Shown here piece by piece: positions 1 through 14,000 of a DNA stretch of 64,000 nt (position 1 is its first letter; the number at the start of each line of letters is the position of its first letter). The notes under the pieces were generated by a model, which searched no databases, was not told where the DNA came from, and saw only the letters and a program-made list of their open reading frames with translations. The position numbers were made by a program, and so were the translations under genes. Source of the DNA: Metridium senile (lineage: Eukaryota > Cnidaria > Anthozoa > Actiniaria > Metridiidae); assembly GCA_949775045.1 (NCBI GenBank), contig OX459109.1, positions 2,929,033 through 2,993,032 on the forward strand, written 5' to 3'.

Positions 1-1948
1 GCCATAGAATAATGATCATGATAATAAGAATATGTTAATAGCCATGTTGCTAAGTCATTGTAAATACCTCAAATGTTTGCTATTCAAAAGGTATTTTGTT
101 CTTGAGTTAAGTTGTTTATGACTTGAGCCTATACTTAATATCAATCAATCAATTTATGAATGTCATCATGTTGGATAAGGTTGCTCAGTTGTACATAAAA
201 TCAACATTTTCAGCTCAATTAAAAATAATTAGGAAATTTACTCAGTATACAGTTTTCAGTTGATTATTAATTTATTAATGTGCCAAACATCCCAATGTTC
301 AAAATTCAGTTTCCAAAGTATATTTAAAAAAATCACATTAATTTTTAAACCAATATTCACATTTAAAATATATGCAGCATATTTTCCCCTTTTTGATCAT
401 TGTTATTTATGTGTTCTGATTTCCTTTTAATTTTTCAAATTTAAATACATTTGAATTCTTCAATTTTTTATTTTTGCATATTTTTCAGTTTTCAAAAAGA
501 AGTTTCAAAATATTAGTCAAATTTTGGAAAATATTTCTCTAAAATACATTGATTATCAAATTGTTTGATAAATTTATTGTATATGTAATAATGATATAAC
601 CAAAAGTCTATTTTTTACATATTTTTTTGACTTTTCCAAAGTTTAATTCTGGTATAAACTACAAAACCTTTTCAAATATACACCATCAACATTGCATGCA
701 AGACATTTTTCATGTAATGTTTTAATAATAATAATAATAAATCTTTATTGGGTTTCAAATAAAGTCGTACTTTTTTCCAATCTGGCCCATTAAAATATTT
801 ACATGTATGCTGATTTTGATCTACCTATACAATTGAATTAACTAAACTATAGGTATATCTAATAATCTAATAATTAATCTTATTATATATTTCTATTTAT
901 TAATTAATATTTACAATTGGATTTTCAACTAATTTACTAATTAATATATAATACTAATTTTCCAAATTTCATTCATTTTGTAATTATAAGTTTGAACATT
1001 TTTTCAAAATACACTGCAACCAAAAAAATTCATCATTACAGTGAAGGCACTCGCACCATGAACATTTTGAGTTGATGTTTTTTATTACTTTTTTTAACCC
1101 ACATCCCATAAGCGAATAGATTAGAAATATGATTTATTATGAACACTTAGTGTATTTGAACTCAATGCTTCATTTTAATTAAGAGGTTTTGAAGAAGTAG
1201 AAATCTCAGAAAATAATAACATCAAAAAAGTCAAGTGTTCACGGTTCGAGTACCCTCACTGTAATTTTTTGGGATTAATTTTTATACCATGTATGAGATT
1301 TTGCTAGGCATTGCGATGAATAATTCTCATTAAGCTCCAAATAAAATTCCAGTGGAATCATGATTGACACGTACAGTGGGGTATTTAGATCCCACATAGG
1401 ATTTCGCTAGGCACTGCAATGAAGAATTTTAAAGTTTAAAGCCATAGAATAATGATCATGATAATAAGAATATGTTAATAGCCATGTTGCTAAGTCATTG
1501 TAAATACCTCATGTTGCTAAGTCATTGTAAATACCTCAAATGTTTGCTATATATTCAAAAGGCATTTTGTTCTTGAGTTAAGTTGTTTATGACTTGAGCC
1601 TATACTTAATATCAATCAATCAAAATCAGGGGTTTGGTATCGTTTAGGGTGTCTAAAAGCTTTTCAGGCCACCAAAGTCAAAGCTGGTATCTTTTAGGGT
1701 GTTTTTAAAGATATTAGATATTAGATAAGAATAATAGCAGCAAAGACAATTTTAATGTCCAATTTTAGCTGGTATCTTTAGGGGTAAAAATATCTTGTTG
1801 CCACACCCACCTTTGTAAGACTCAGGTATCTTTTAGGAGTCATTTTTAAAATTTCCAACAAGCACCCCCACCCTTTTTGGGCCGGCCGGCCAGAGTCCAC
1901 CCCGGGATAAATACCCACTCACATTTGTAGAAAATATCAAATGTTTGA
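1..1948. other. Upstream non-coding DNA with a duplicated block
   Basis: No supported gene. Bases 1-150 recur at 1441-1621, where a 28-bp piece (catgttgctaag...) is itself doubled. An AAT run lies at 724-741. Four degenerate GGTATCTTTTAGG copies lie between about 1627 and 1850. Confidence 0.7.
1441..1621 (+). repeat. Direct repeat of window positions 1-150
   Basis: Nearly identical to 1-150 with a 28-bp internal tandem duplication (1482-1509, 1510-1537). The 1,440-bp offset suggests a tandem duplication or two copies of an element end. Confidence 0.85.
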
Positions 1949-2000
1949 ATGTGCTATTTTCATGGTGCACGAAATTCAGTCTTTCTTGCAGTGCATGCTG
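1949..2000 (+). CDS. ADGRV1: ADGRV1 exon 1 (inferred): start codon and signal-peptide N-terminus
   Basis: ATG at 1949 is preceded by an in-frame TGA (1946-1948) and reads 17 codons plus one base to a strong GTAAGT donor at 2001. That phase is exactly what exon 2 needs, and the joined start forms a hydrophobic leader ending near VLTAVNG. A TATA-like ataaata lies at 1907-1913. Two other ATGs (1941, 1962) leave a phase that hits a stop in exon 2. A more distant true first exon cannot be excluded. Confidence 0.45.
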
Positions 2001-5000
2001 GTAAGTGACAATGGATCTCTAAATGTATGACTGATTTCATTATATTTACTATTGTAATGAACCTTGAATTTCAGCTATCCATTTTGTGACATCATGAGTA
2101 ATTAGTGTCACATGAGTGAACCTCGAATGAGAGTTGTTGTTGTACTTAGAGAGTGGCCAGTGTGAGCTACAATAGTTATCAATACTTATACGTGATTCAA
2201 GTATTTACTGTGCGACTCGCCGTACCGTAGTCACTTACAAAAACTTTTGATGAATTTTTGACATTATTTTGACATTAAATTTTTTCATCTCAATTGGACC
2301 AATTACAGACATCAAAGTTTCTAAAGTCTCCGCCTCTCGATATAAACTCAGCCTCTCGATATAAACTTCGCCTCTCTCTATCAACTTGTACCTGATTGGT
2401 CCGATTGAGATGAAAAAATGTCAAAATAATGTCAAAAATTCATCAAAAGTTTTTGTAAGTGACTACAGTACAGCGAGTCTCCCAGTAAACTTGATAACCT
2501 TACACATTTTAATATTTTGCAGGTGTTTTAGTGGTTCTGGTAGTAGCTGTCTTAACTGCTGTCAATGGTGATGGCACCATCAGTTTTGTTGATAATAATG
2601 TTTATGTGGATGAAAGTTCAGGAGTTGCAACTTTAAGAGTTCAGAGAACAGGGGGAACATCAGGGAAAATTCCTTTCTCTTGCACTGTGAGTATAAAAGG
2701 AGCCTTACATTGGACACACCTTGGACACACCTTACAAGTTAACTAATCAGAAAGCGAGAATTTGACCTTAATAAAAAAGACACGCTGAGTTTCAAACGGT
2801 AAACACTTTGAAATGTTCAAAGCGAAGACAAGAGTGAAGTTTATAAGTGTCTAAAAAACCTCTACGGATGTTTAAATTTGAAAAGGTGTATCAAATGATT
2901 TGAAAAGAGAAACTTTTGAACGCTAAGCTAACTTGTACAAAACTTTATTGGGTGGCCACGGTAAGGCACGTTATGCTGTAAATAATTATAAGTAATATCA
3001 TGGCACGAGGGAAATTATTGATAAAATTTCCCTGAAAATTTGTGAAAGTCCCAATGGCCCAGCCTGAGGGACTTTCACAAATTTTTCCATGGTATTCGGG
3101 CTGATCATGGTATTGCTATAATTATATATATTAATTTTAATATGGAAGAATTAAATTTTATCCCAGTGAGGAGCAAATTTATTGGTGGGCAGACAGGGCT
3201 GCAGCTCCCCTTTTAATGATGTATTCTTTTTAAATTAATTTGTCAAAATAAAACAATTACATACAGCCTTGAAGGTTTTCTCCCTTTCTTTGATTCCTGG
3301 ATCTGGTCAACCCCTGATCATTACTTGAAGCCACTGACTAAACATTTTGCAATCATTTTCAGATAAACAATGCTAGTGCCTTGGAAGATTTTGACAGAAA
3401 AGATGGCACTAACTGGTTCAATGATGGTGACAGTGCAAGAAAACAGTGTGACTTTGTGATCAAAGATGATGCTATTCCAGAAGGAAATGAAACATTCACG
3501 GTCACACTTGCAAAATTAAGCGGTGATGGTGCTGTTGGAAACCCCAATATTGCAACAATTACTATCCTGGCAAATGACAAAGCGTATGGAGTCATTGGCT
3601 TCTCCAAGGTAAACAATATAATTACATGATTGCATATTATAGAGAGAAAACACTAAAACTGTGAAATTTAAAAACAAAACAGTTAATAAATAATAGTTTC
3701 ATTTGAGTGACTATTTAGTCATTATCACTTAACCAAAAACTTCAAATACATTGTACAAAATGAAATTAAATACAGACAGGATATTACACCGTGGCGTGAA
3801 GATAATAATTTTATTTTTGAGTGGTAAAAATAATATTTTTACGAGCGAGCACAGCGAGTGAGTAAAATGTTGTTTTTAACATGAGAAAATAAAATTATTA
3901 TCTTTGCGCCATGGACAAAAAAGAAAAAATTTGGGAAGCGCATGTATATGTACAGGGCTCATACGGGTCCTGGAAGTCCTGGAAAGTCCTGGAATTTCGT
4001 ATTTTTGTTTTCCAGGCCTGGAAAGTCAATTTTGTTGAGGGTCATGGAAAGTCATTGAAAACAATGCTTATCCTGATACTAAAAATATCACTTCTATTCC
4101 TTAAATAAATATGAAACTTTTTGATAATTATTGTTCATGGAAAATAATGAAAAAGTCATAGAAAATAATGAAAAAGTCATGGAAAAAGTCATGGAATTTA
4201 GAAACTTCAAAAGGATGAACCCTGATGTACATACGGGGTAGCAGAATGAAATTTGTAAACCGTAAAAGATGTTACATGTGACTTAACTTTACTGAGTTAT
4301 GAGCTTTAAATGTAGTTCATATTCTTGCTATCCCTGCTTAGGGGAGACCATGCATGCACTTATTTATTTGTTCATTGGCTGTCTGGTTGAGTGACTGAAT
4401 GCACTGTTGACTGATTTGCTGATTGATTCTATAACCATCTTGTTTGATTTGTGACTAATTAGAGTGGTACTGTAGACATTCAAGAACCAATAAGTTCCTT
4501 GTCTCACAAGATAGACCTTTTACGCTCTGTTGGCAACTATGGAGATGTCACAGTTGACTGGCAGGTATGTTACAGTTTCAAGATATGCAATTACAGTGTG
4601 AATTCACAACAATAATGTGACCACTTTTAATCTGTTCACATACTTTTGCTCATTTTTTGCTGCAAAACAAGCTTTTTGCTAGCCTGAGAAAACAGGCACT
4701 CTTTTGTTCCTCTTATCCAAGGGAAAGAGGAGCAAAAGTATGACTGTTTTCTCAGGCTACGCGTGGGTAAGAGGAGCGAAAGAATGTTTTCTAAGTTAGG
4801 GTTTTGCATGCATGTCAGTTTAAGTTACAAATCTAGTGAAAGAAGAATCTGTCACTATAATTAACAATTATTTGATAAAGGCGAGGTAAATATCAACCAA
4901 CTTGTGTGCATTACGCCTTGTGTATATATACTAATGTGTTGATGGAAGATTGGAATTACATGTGTTGATAAAATTATGAGTTTTATTTTATTTCATTTAA

Positions 5001-8000
5001 TTAATTATTTTACTTTTTAGGTTGTTTCAGGGCCTAGTAATGGAGTAAATGACTTTGTAAAGACTACAGGATCTGTTAGTTTTACTAATGGACAAGACTC
5101 TGCAAGTCTGGATCTTCATGTGAAACCAGATATTGTATGTAAATCCTAAATATATTTTGATTCTATTTTAGAAATATCAACAATAATTAACTATTTTGGG
5201 CTTCCTGTGTCATTGTAAAAAAACCGGTTTTGGCGCGAAGTAGGGATCCACCTTTCGAAGGTGGCAGTAAAACAAATCTTTGTTTAATAAGCGAATCTCT
5301 CTCCTTTTCTGATGAAGATATTTGGTAAGCATTTACTGTAAATTGTTTGTGATCCGTCAAAGTTCATATTTTAACATTTCGAGCCGTATTTTCAAAACTT
5401 CAAGCTTTCTCACTTTTTCTTCATTTATATCTCGAAGCTCTTTCAAATTTATTCTTGTAAATTGAACATGAACACTTGAACAACAACACGCACTTTTAAT
5501 TTACAGCCATATATCATTCAAACAGAAAATTTTGATAGATCAGAATTTGCAGCATTGAAAAATGGCTTCAATCCAAAAATATGGCGAATAAATGAGTGCT
5601 TATTTAACATTTGATCTGCAAAGTGAATTTTCTGATCAACTTCGCCAAACGAATTTTCGAATTCGAGTTGATTATTATATAAATTGTTAATGCTTAAAAC
5701 TTGAGATAAAAAGTGGGCTTACCTTTGAATAAGAACTAGATATTTATTCTATTTCTAGTTACTGTATCAGATTTTGATTTGATTTTCTCCAACTTACAGT
5801 ACTTTTAGTGGAGTTTTCCTCAGAAGATAAACTTGGCCACAAAGCAAAGAGCGCGAAATTGTCACGTGATGGGAATGATGCATGATGGCCAATGATTTCT
5901 TTTGGTCTGTTATTTTTTGCGGAATTTACGGACTTTTTAATACTATTTATATAGTTTAATTTTTTAATATTATCAATTAAAATGTAATCATTGTTATCAT
6001 TATTATTACCATAACATGCATCTATATTTTTACCATTATCGTTATAATTTCGGTATCATTATCGCTATATGAAAATGGTTTTTTCATTGTTAAACAATTA
6101 TAATAACTGTTCAAGCATTAAAACAGTGTAACACTTTACACATACCAAGAACGCCCTCCTCTACATTACTGTTTATCAGGAAACAAATAATCTATCATTA
6201 TATTTTCCAGATTGCCGAAAATGACGAAGTCTTCACATTACGTTTGACCACAGCACATGGCGGTGCCGAACTAAACAGCAGCTACAGCGACCTTCAAATT
6301 CGTATCCCTGCCAACGATGCACCTGTTCGATTCCCAGTCCAACACATCAACGTACCAGAAAACCAAACTACCATACAAATCCAGGTATTCCGTGGCCTGG
6401 AAAGCGATGGTGTCACCAAAGTCGGTAACGTCCAAGAAACGGTGGATATCAATTGGTACCTCATTCAAGGAAATGCCCATCCTGGAAAAGATTTCCAGAA
6501 CAAAAATGGTACAGTTACCTTTAGTCCTGGAATAACCAAAACACTCATCAACGTCAGTATCATCAATGACGTAACTCCAGAGCTGGCGGAAAATTTCACG
6601 ATCCATCTAAAAACTACGTCAAAGTCGGTGTATATTGTACCGAATGGCGTTGCCACGGTTACTATTCTAGCCAATGATGACCAACATGGAGTGTTTTTGT
6701 TTGGTTCGTTTCCTGGCTTTTTGGACGAGGATAGCTCTTCGTTGAGAACTGGGGCGTTCTTTGTTAATAGGACTGCAGGGACGTTTGGAAGCGCGTCAGT
6801 TTCATGGACTATTGTAGCTGCAAATGGTGGCAATTTAGCAAACGTTTTTTTGAAAACTTCAGGTAAAGAGATATCACTGAATAGCCGTATTGGAAAGTTT
6901 TTAATACTATCATTATTTATTCATACTCCAGTTTCACGTTATCTCTTTCTGCTATATTATTTGACAAAATACGTATTTGCACAGGCTAAGCCTCGATTTG
7001 TTGTCAAAAGCCCCAAGCAAAGCACGACAAAATGTTATCGCTATTAAGAATAGAAAACAAATTTGAATTAATTCTGAATTTAAGCTATTCCTGTACAAAT
7101 GCACCTCTTTGAAATAGTACAACTGCTATATAACAAAAAAACAACAACAGAAAAAAAAAAAAACTAGTCTATTAAATTATTTATCATATTAATTGTTATC
7201 ATTAAAATTCAGGGGTCCTTAACTTTACTTCTGGAGAAAGCCAAAAAACTATCACTGTAACCGTAAACCAGGACTCGATCCCTGAAGAAGCCGTGGAATA
7301 CTCTATCCAGTTATCAAGCCCTACTGGCGGCAGCCGGCTTGGTAATACAGTTGGAGCACGCAAAGCCGTGTTTTATGTTAAAGATAGCGATGATGCTTAT
7401 GGTGTCGTGGAGTTTGCTGAGTTACAGTATCAGGATATCGTTAGGGTGAGTGTTGAATCCATTTCAATTCCGAATAAATAAAAATGTTGTCTATTATTCG
7501 TTATTTCCAGAACCATTTGTTAGGGTCATCTAACGCAAACACCTACAACCAAAATGTGCTATGAATATATCGATAACCAGAGAAGAAATACCGACATACT
7601 TAGAGAAATGTCTGTTTCATCATCTACCACAACAGCAGCTTGTTAGGGTCATATAACATAAACACCTACAACCAAAATGTGTTATGAATATATCGATAAC
7701 AAAAGAAGAAATACCGACATCCTTTAGAGAAATGCTTGTTTCATCATCTACCACTGCAACAACTTGTTAGGGCCATATAGCACAAACACCTACAACCAAA
7801 ATGTACCGACATCCTTTGCAGGCTTCAGTGTGTAGACTGTAGCTTTCATTGCCTGGTTGCATGATTGTATATATATATAGTTATTAAAAACCTATATAAT
7901 TCAACAAACAAAACCTTCTTTTATAGGACAAGTCCCCACGCCAACTTAGCCTCACTTTGATGCGTAAAGGAGGGGCATTACGATCCATATCAGTTAATTA

Positions 8001-11000
8001 CACTGTGGAATATTACCTACCTAATACTAATGTTCCCAGTAATTCACTTGGGTTTACACCAAATGGGAAAGCCTTCTTCACAGCTGGTGAATCTAATATG
8101 ACGTTTACTGTGGTAATACCAAATGATGGGTTTATTAAACGTGGATCTGTCTTTAAAGTTGTCCTCAATAGCTGCACGTTGGAAGGAGGTGAGTGTTGTT
8201 GTTGTTGTTGATATTATTGTTGTTAGTATTGTTGTTGTTGCTATTATTGTTGTTGCTATTATAGTTGTAGTATTTGGATATGGCGCTGTAATCATTCTTT
8301 AGTCTGCTGGTTATTTTGATTTCTTTCTAGTTATTTCTTTGTTTGTTTTTATTTTCTTGCTTGTTGCTTGTTTGTGTGCTTGTTTGTTTGTCTTTTTCTT
8401 TATATATTTATCTTTTCTTGTTTGTTTGTTTGTTTGTTTGTTTGTTTGTTTGTTTGTTTCTTGCTTGTTTGTTTGTTTCTTGCTTGTTTGTTTGTTTCTT
8501 GCTTGTTTATTTGTTTCTTTCCTTGTTTATTAGTATATTCATATTCATTTTATGTATGTTTGTCTGTTATCCCGTCTTCAAGTGTTTTGTTTATATGTTC
8601 ATTCGCGTATTAGCTTTAGTTCTTTGATTTATAAATCTATCTCATAGTTTCTTATTTAAATATCTCCCTCTTCATTTCAGTTGTTCCAAAGGTCACCCCG
8701 GTCACACCTCGACTCGGCCAAAATACCATCCTATACCTAAATGTCTCCTCCACGGAGGCTGACGGAGAAATAGGCTTTGAGAAATTCCATCAAACACTCA
8801 CAGTACAAGAACCTAGCGGACTGTCTCCTAGTATTGTAAGATTACTAGTTGTGCGAGATGGTACAGCAGAGAGAGCTGCCGTTGATTGGTCCCTGGTAAA
8901 GAGTAGTGGAGACTTTAATTCGTCTGATGCTGGGCCGTCCAAAGGGACAATTGTCTTTGAGAAAGGTAACTAGGGATAAATTGTAGACTAGATAAATGAA
9001 TGAATGAATGAACAAGTGCGTGTAATATTCCTTAGACTTCGAACAGTCCCTTCTTTTCCCTCCTGATTCCGAGGAAAACGAGAGAAAAATAGTATTTAAA
9101 TAGAACACGGACGAGCGGGGATCTGAATCCGTAGAGAAAAGCAGGAACTGCTCGCAGTCTAAATATTCCTCGATGAGCAATGAGCTCTTGAAGACAACAC
9201 AAAGAAAAATATGATAGTAGATGAATTGATAAATGAATGAATGAATGGGTGAATAAATTTATCGATGAATGAATGGATGAATGAATACATAAGTGAATGA
9301 ATGAGTGAGCGAAAGAATAAATGAATAGCTAAACGAATTAACTATAAATGAGTGTATATGGATGGATGAATAATTTTGATAAACGGATGAACAAACAAAC
9401 GAACGAACGAACGAATAGACGAGCGACGAACAAACGGATGGATGAACGGACGGACAAAGCAAGTAAAAAAAGAACGAACCAGAAGGCGAATGATAAAATG
9501 ATATGTATTAAATAATAATAATGATGGTGATGATGGTGATGATGATGATGATGATGGTGGTGGTGATGATGGTGGTGGTGATGATGATGGTGATGATGAT
9601 GATGGTGATAATAATTTTGTGTATATTTTCAGGTCAAGAGTCAGTCAACCTTACAATCAACATCAACCCTGATAACATTCCTGAGCTTGATGAAGTGTTT
9701 ATTGTCACCCTTGGTAACGTCTCATCTCCAAACAAACTACAAACTGGAATGGTATGTACAAAAATGTCCTTTATGGGCTTCCTGTGTTAAAGTTTCACGA
9801 AACAAGACTGGAAACCAGTTCGTACTTTTTCGCATAAAAGAAACAGAAAAATATTCCAGTTTTGTGTTATCTTACACCGCTGTACTGTTTGTACAAAAGG
9901 CTTATTTGTACCCTGTAACCTCGATTCAGCGAAAATTCAGATGTAACTTCATTTGCGATAAGCGATAGCAAAAGTTTCCGTGCTTTGCTTGGAGATTTTG
10001 AATATTTTGACAACAAGTACAAAATATCTCTTTGTCATAATGTACAGTGGTGCCAGATAACGTGAAACTAGACTATTGAGTAAAGAAATAACTAAGCAAT
10101 ATTGAGTATTTTTGGAGTATTGATACAGAGTCCAAAATCCATGAATTTCGCTTCAAGGCTGTTTGAGCGGCATTGGTCGGCAAAAATACAGATACACGAA
10201 AGTCAAGACTCCCGGAGAATTAGTTTGCAAACAGTCCCTATTGTTACTCGAAAACTCAAACAAAGCACCACGTTTTGCTCGAGAAAGCGTTCATTAAATA
10301 TAACTCTGAGGATTTTTTCTGTAACATATTCAAACTATAATTTTAGTATGTAATGTTCTGTTTTGTGCATTTGATTTTTTACAGGAGAAAGCAACAATTA
10401 CGATCGCCGAGAATGATAATCCAGGCGGGACGTTTGTGATCAAAAATACAACTGCTCTAGTACTAAAGGTATAGTGCATTGTGCTATTTAAAATAAACAG
10501 GCAAACAAACAAACTGGCAGACAAGCAGACAAACAAACAAACAAAACAAACAAACAAACAAACAAACAAACAAACAAACAAACAAACAAACAAACAAACA
10601 GGCAGACAGGCAGACAGGCAGACAGACAGGCAAACAAACAAACAAACAAACAAACAAACAAACAGGCAGACAGGCAAATACACAAACAAATCAAAAAGAA
10701 AGAAAGAAAGAAAGAAAGAAACAAACAAGCAAAATAGACAAACCAACAAACAGACAAAACGAATAAAATAGACAAACAAACATACGAACAAGCAAACAAA
10801 TAAGGAAACGAGCAAACGAACAAAAGAACAGACAGAAAGACAAGCAAAACAGACAACAAATTAACCAACAGGAAAACAGACAAACAAACGAACGAACAAG
10901 CTAACAAACAAACCAACAACCAAAAACCAACAAATACACACACAAACAAACAAACAAACTAAAAATTAAAACAAACAAAGAGAAACATAATAACAAAATC

Positions 11001-14000
11001 TAACGTAATCTATTTATTTATTAGCTGTTTGTTTTTACCGGAATGCTTTTTGGTATCAACCTGTTTACAGTGCTAATCACAAAACCGTGGGCACCCAAAA
11101 ATATTTAAGAAATCGTTTATTGTTTGTTGAACAACTCACAAACAACTCTAACTACAAAACGTTTATCATACTGCACATCAGTGAAACTTCTTGCGGTGAT
11201 ATAGTTGTTTGTGAGTTGTTCAACGCACAATAAACGATTTTTTAAATATTTCTAGGTGCCCACGGTTTTGTGATTCGCACTGTAAATCCATTGTATTCGT
11301 ACGTTATTAATGTTTATTGCTAATAGGAAGGAGACGATTTTACGTTTGAGGTCATTCGACTTGGTAGTGCTCTTGACGAACGGAAAGTAGGATTTACAAT
11401 AAAACCAAGTGGTAAGTGTATCTTCCATTCATTCCCTTTCTAATTTTATAATGTAATCCTTCGTTCGTTTGTTCGCTCGCTCGTTTGTTCATCAGCTTAT
11501 TCATTCATTCCGAATTCACTTCATCTTTCGTCCATCCATCCACCCATCCATTCATATACACCCTTTCCGAGAAACTTTGTCACCCGTGAATTGAAAAGCC
11601 TACAAGCTAGTAGCGCAGGGGATTATGGGTTACCTATGCATACTTTATTAGAACGCAGGAATTTCATGGCCACATTGCTACACTTGTCAATATGTTATTG
11701 AGAAATGTCCATTTTAACTTATCAAACAACAAGAAAGGCGTTCCAAATGCACATTTTGTTTCTGAACTGATCCATGATCCTTTGCGCCACTAGCTTGTGT
11801 GCTTTTCACGGGTGACAAACTTTCTCGGAAAGGGTGTATTCATCCATTTCATCCATGCATGTATTAATTCCTCATCCATCCATCCATTTATTTATTCATC
11901 CATTCACCCATTCATCCATCAATCCATTCATCCATCCATCCATTCATCCATCCATTCATTCATCCATCCATCCATCCATCCATCCATCCATCTATTCATT
12001 CATCCATCCATCCATCCATTCATTTATTCATTCATCCATCCATCCATCCATCCATCCATCCATCCATCCATCCATCCATTCATCCATCCATCCATTCATC
12101 CATCCATCCATCCATCCATCCATCCATCTATTCATTTATTCATTCATACATGGGTTCGCCCTATTTATTCATTTGTACATTATTATTAATATTTGTGTTA
12201 GGTGGTGACGATTTCGTTGGTAGTACTGGGACTCTTATCTTCAAAGCTGGACAGAATCAAATACAAAAATTGATATTTGTTAAAAACGATGGAATACCTG
12301 AGATTGACGAGAAATTCCAGTTAATGTTGGACGTAACTGGACCAGTTGCCACGCAAGGCACCCTGGGAAATGCAACAGTTGTTAATATCACTATAGCAGA
12401 GAACGAAGTGCCTTATGGGATTGTAGAGTTTGCTGCATTGAACCTTGTCAAACGAATTGGTAAGAAGCTGTTTTTTTTTGCAATTAGTATTTTGCAATGT
12501 GATGCTTCTATAGCGCGTGAGTAGAGTTTTTTTTGATTTTTGAGGAGAGGATTAACGGCGACTCCTCATTCTGTCTCGGCCAGAATTTCGTTCGATCGAA
12601 CTTCAACTCGTTTCCTAGGAGTTTTCGCGTAAAAGTATGGACTGTTTTGCAGTCTAGATAGTAGTGATAGTGGTGATGATGATGCTGATGAATGATGATG
12701 ATGAATAATGATGATGATTATTTTGATGATGAATTATGATGGTAGTGGTGGTGGTGGTGAGGTGGGGATGAAAGCAAGAATTCATATTATTTTAGTGCAT
12801 ACTAAAACAAAAACAGTATAGACCCTTTTAATAAGTCCCGAAGTGTTGTGTTTTCCGCGCTTGACGTCAAATATATTCTTTTGAAATTTGTATAATTTGA
12901 AAGGAATTGAAAAAAAATAAATTTGACGTCAAGCGCGGAAAACACAACACTTCGGGACTTTTATATTAAAAGGGTCTACAACAGCTCCATATAGAAAGCA
13001 ATCGATCTACTTGGTATTTTTAATTTTAAGTTTACAACAAATGCCAAACAATGCATTTTAGGCTTGCAATGCGCTATTCAGCGTTCACAAGCCAACCATT
13101 TTAAAACAGTTGTTCTTTTTTTTTGTTGTTAAAATTTGTTCTTTTTTTTGTGTTTATTATTTTTCTCATATATAACTATTTACTATTAGATGAAAGAAGA
13201 GACCAAAACACTACTGTTACATTCACCATCAACCGTAACAAAGGAACGTTTGGTAGTACTGGTGTATCATGGGAAGTATTGGGTACTCCAAGGCCTGGCC
13301 TTGATATACTCCCAACACAAGGCGTGGCCAAGTTTATTGAAGGCGACAAGAGCAAAAGTATCGAGGTCCAAGTACTTGATGATGTGGTGAGTCATTGATT
13401 GTGATATAGTGTTATAATTATGATGACGATTATGTTGATGATGTTGATGGTTATGGTGGTGATGGTGGTGACGATGAAGGTGGTGGTGACGATGAAGGTG
13501 GTGGAGATGATGATGATGTTGATGATAATGATGATGGTTATATAATATTATTGTTATGATGATCGTGGTGATGTTGATGATAATGATGATAGTGGTGATG
13601 ATGATGATGATGATAATGATGGTGGTGACGGTGATGGCGATGATGGTGACGATGTTGATAATGATGATGATTGGGGTGATGATGATAATTATTGATGATG
13701 ATGCTGATGCTGATGCTGATGATGGTTATACATTGTATACACTTATTTCAAAAAAGGTTGTCATCGCCAAAGGCGATAGGCTATAGGCGCATAGGTCATT
13801 CCAAGACCCAAGTGCACTATGGGTATAATCTTAAATCGTGAATATAATGCCGCGTGAATACCGTCGTGTTTGAATCTCAATCATGCCAACTTACTAAACA
13901 ACGATTGTTGGAGCTGACATCAGTAAAATTCAAACACGGCGGCATTCACGATTTAAGATTATACCCATAGTACACTTGGGTCTTGGAACGGCTTATCGCT

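Noticed and set aside
3911..4108. 65-codon plus-strand ORF in intron 3
   Set aside because: Lies inside an interspersed repeat of TGGAAAGTC motifs, with no splice link to the host gene.
6271..6833. Two antisense ORFs over exon 6
   Set aside because: They shadow a well-supported Calx-beta exon on the plus strand and show no domain.
11797..12208. Overlapping His/Ser/Ile/Pro ORFs
   Set aside because: Pure CCAT tetranucleotide repeat.
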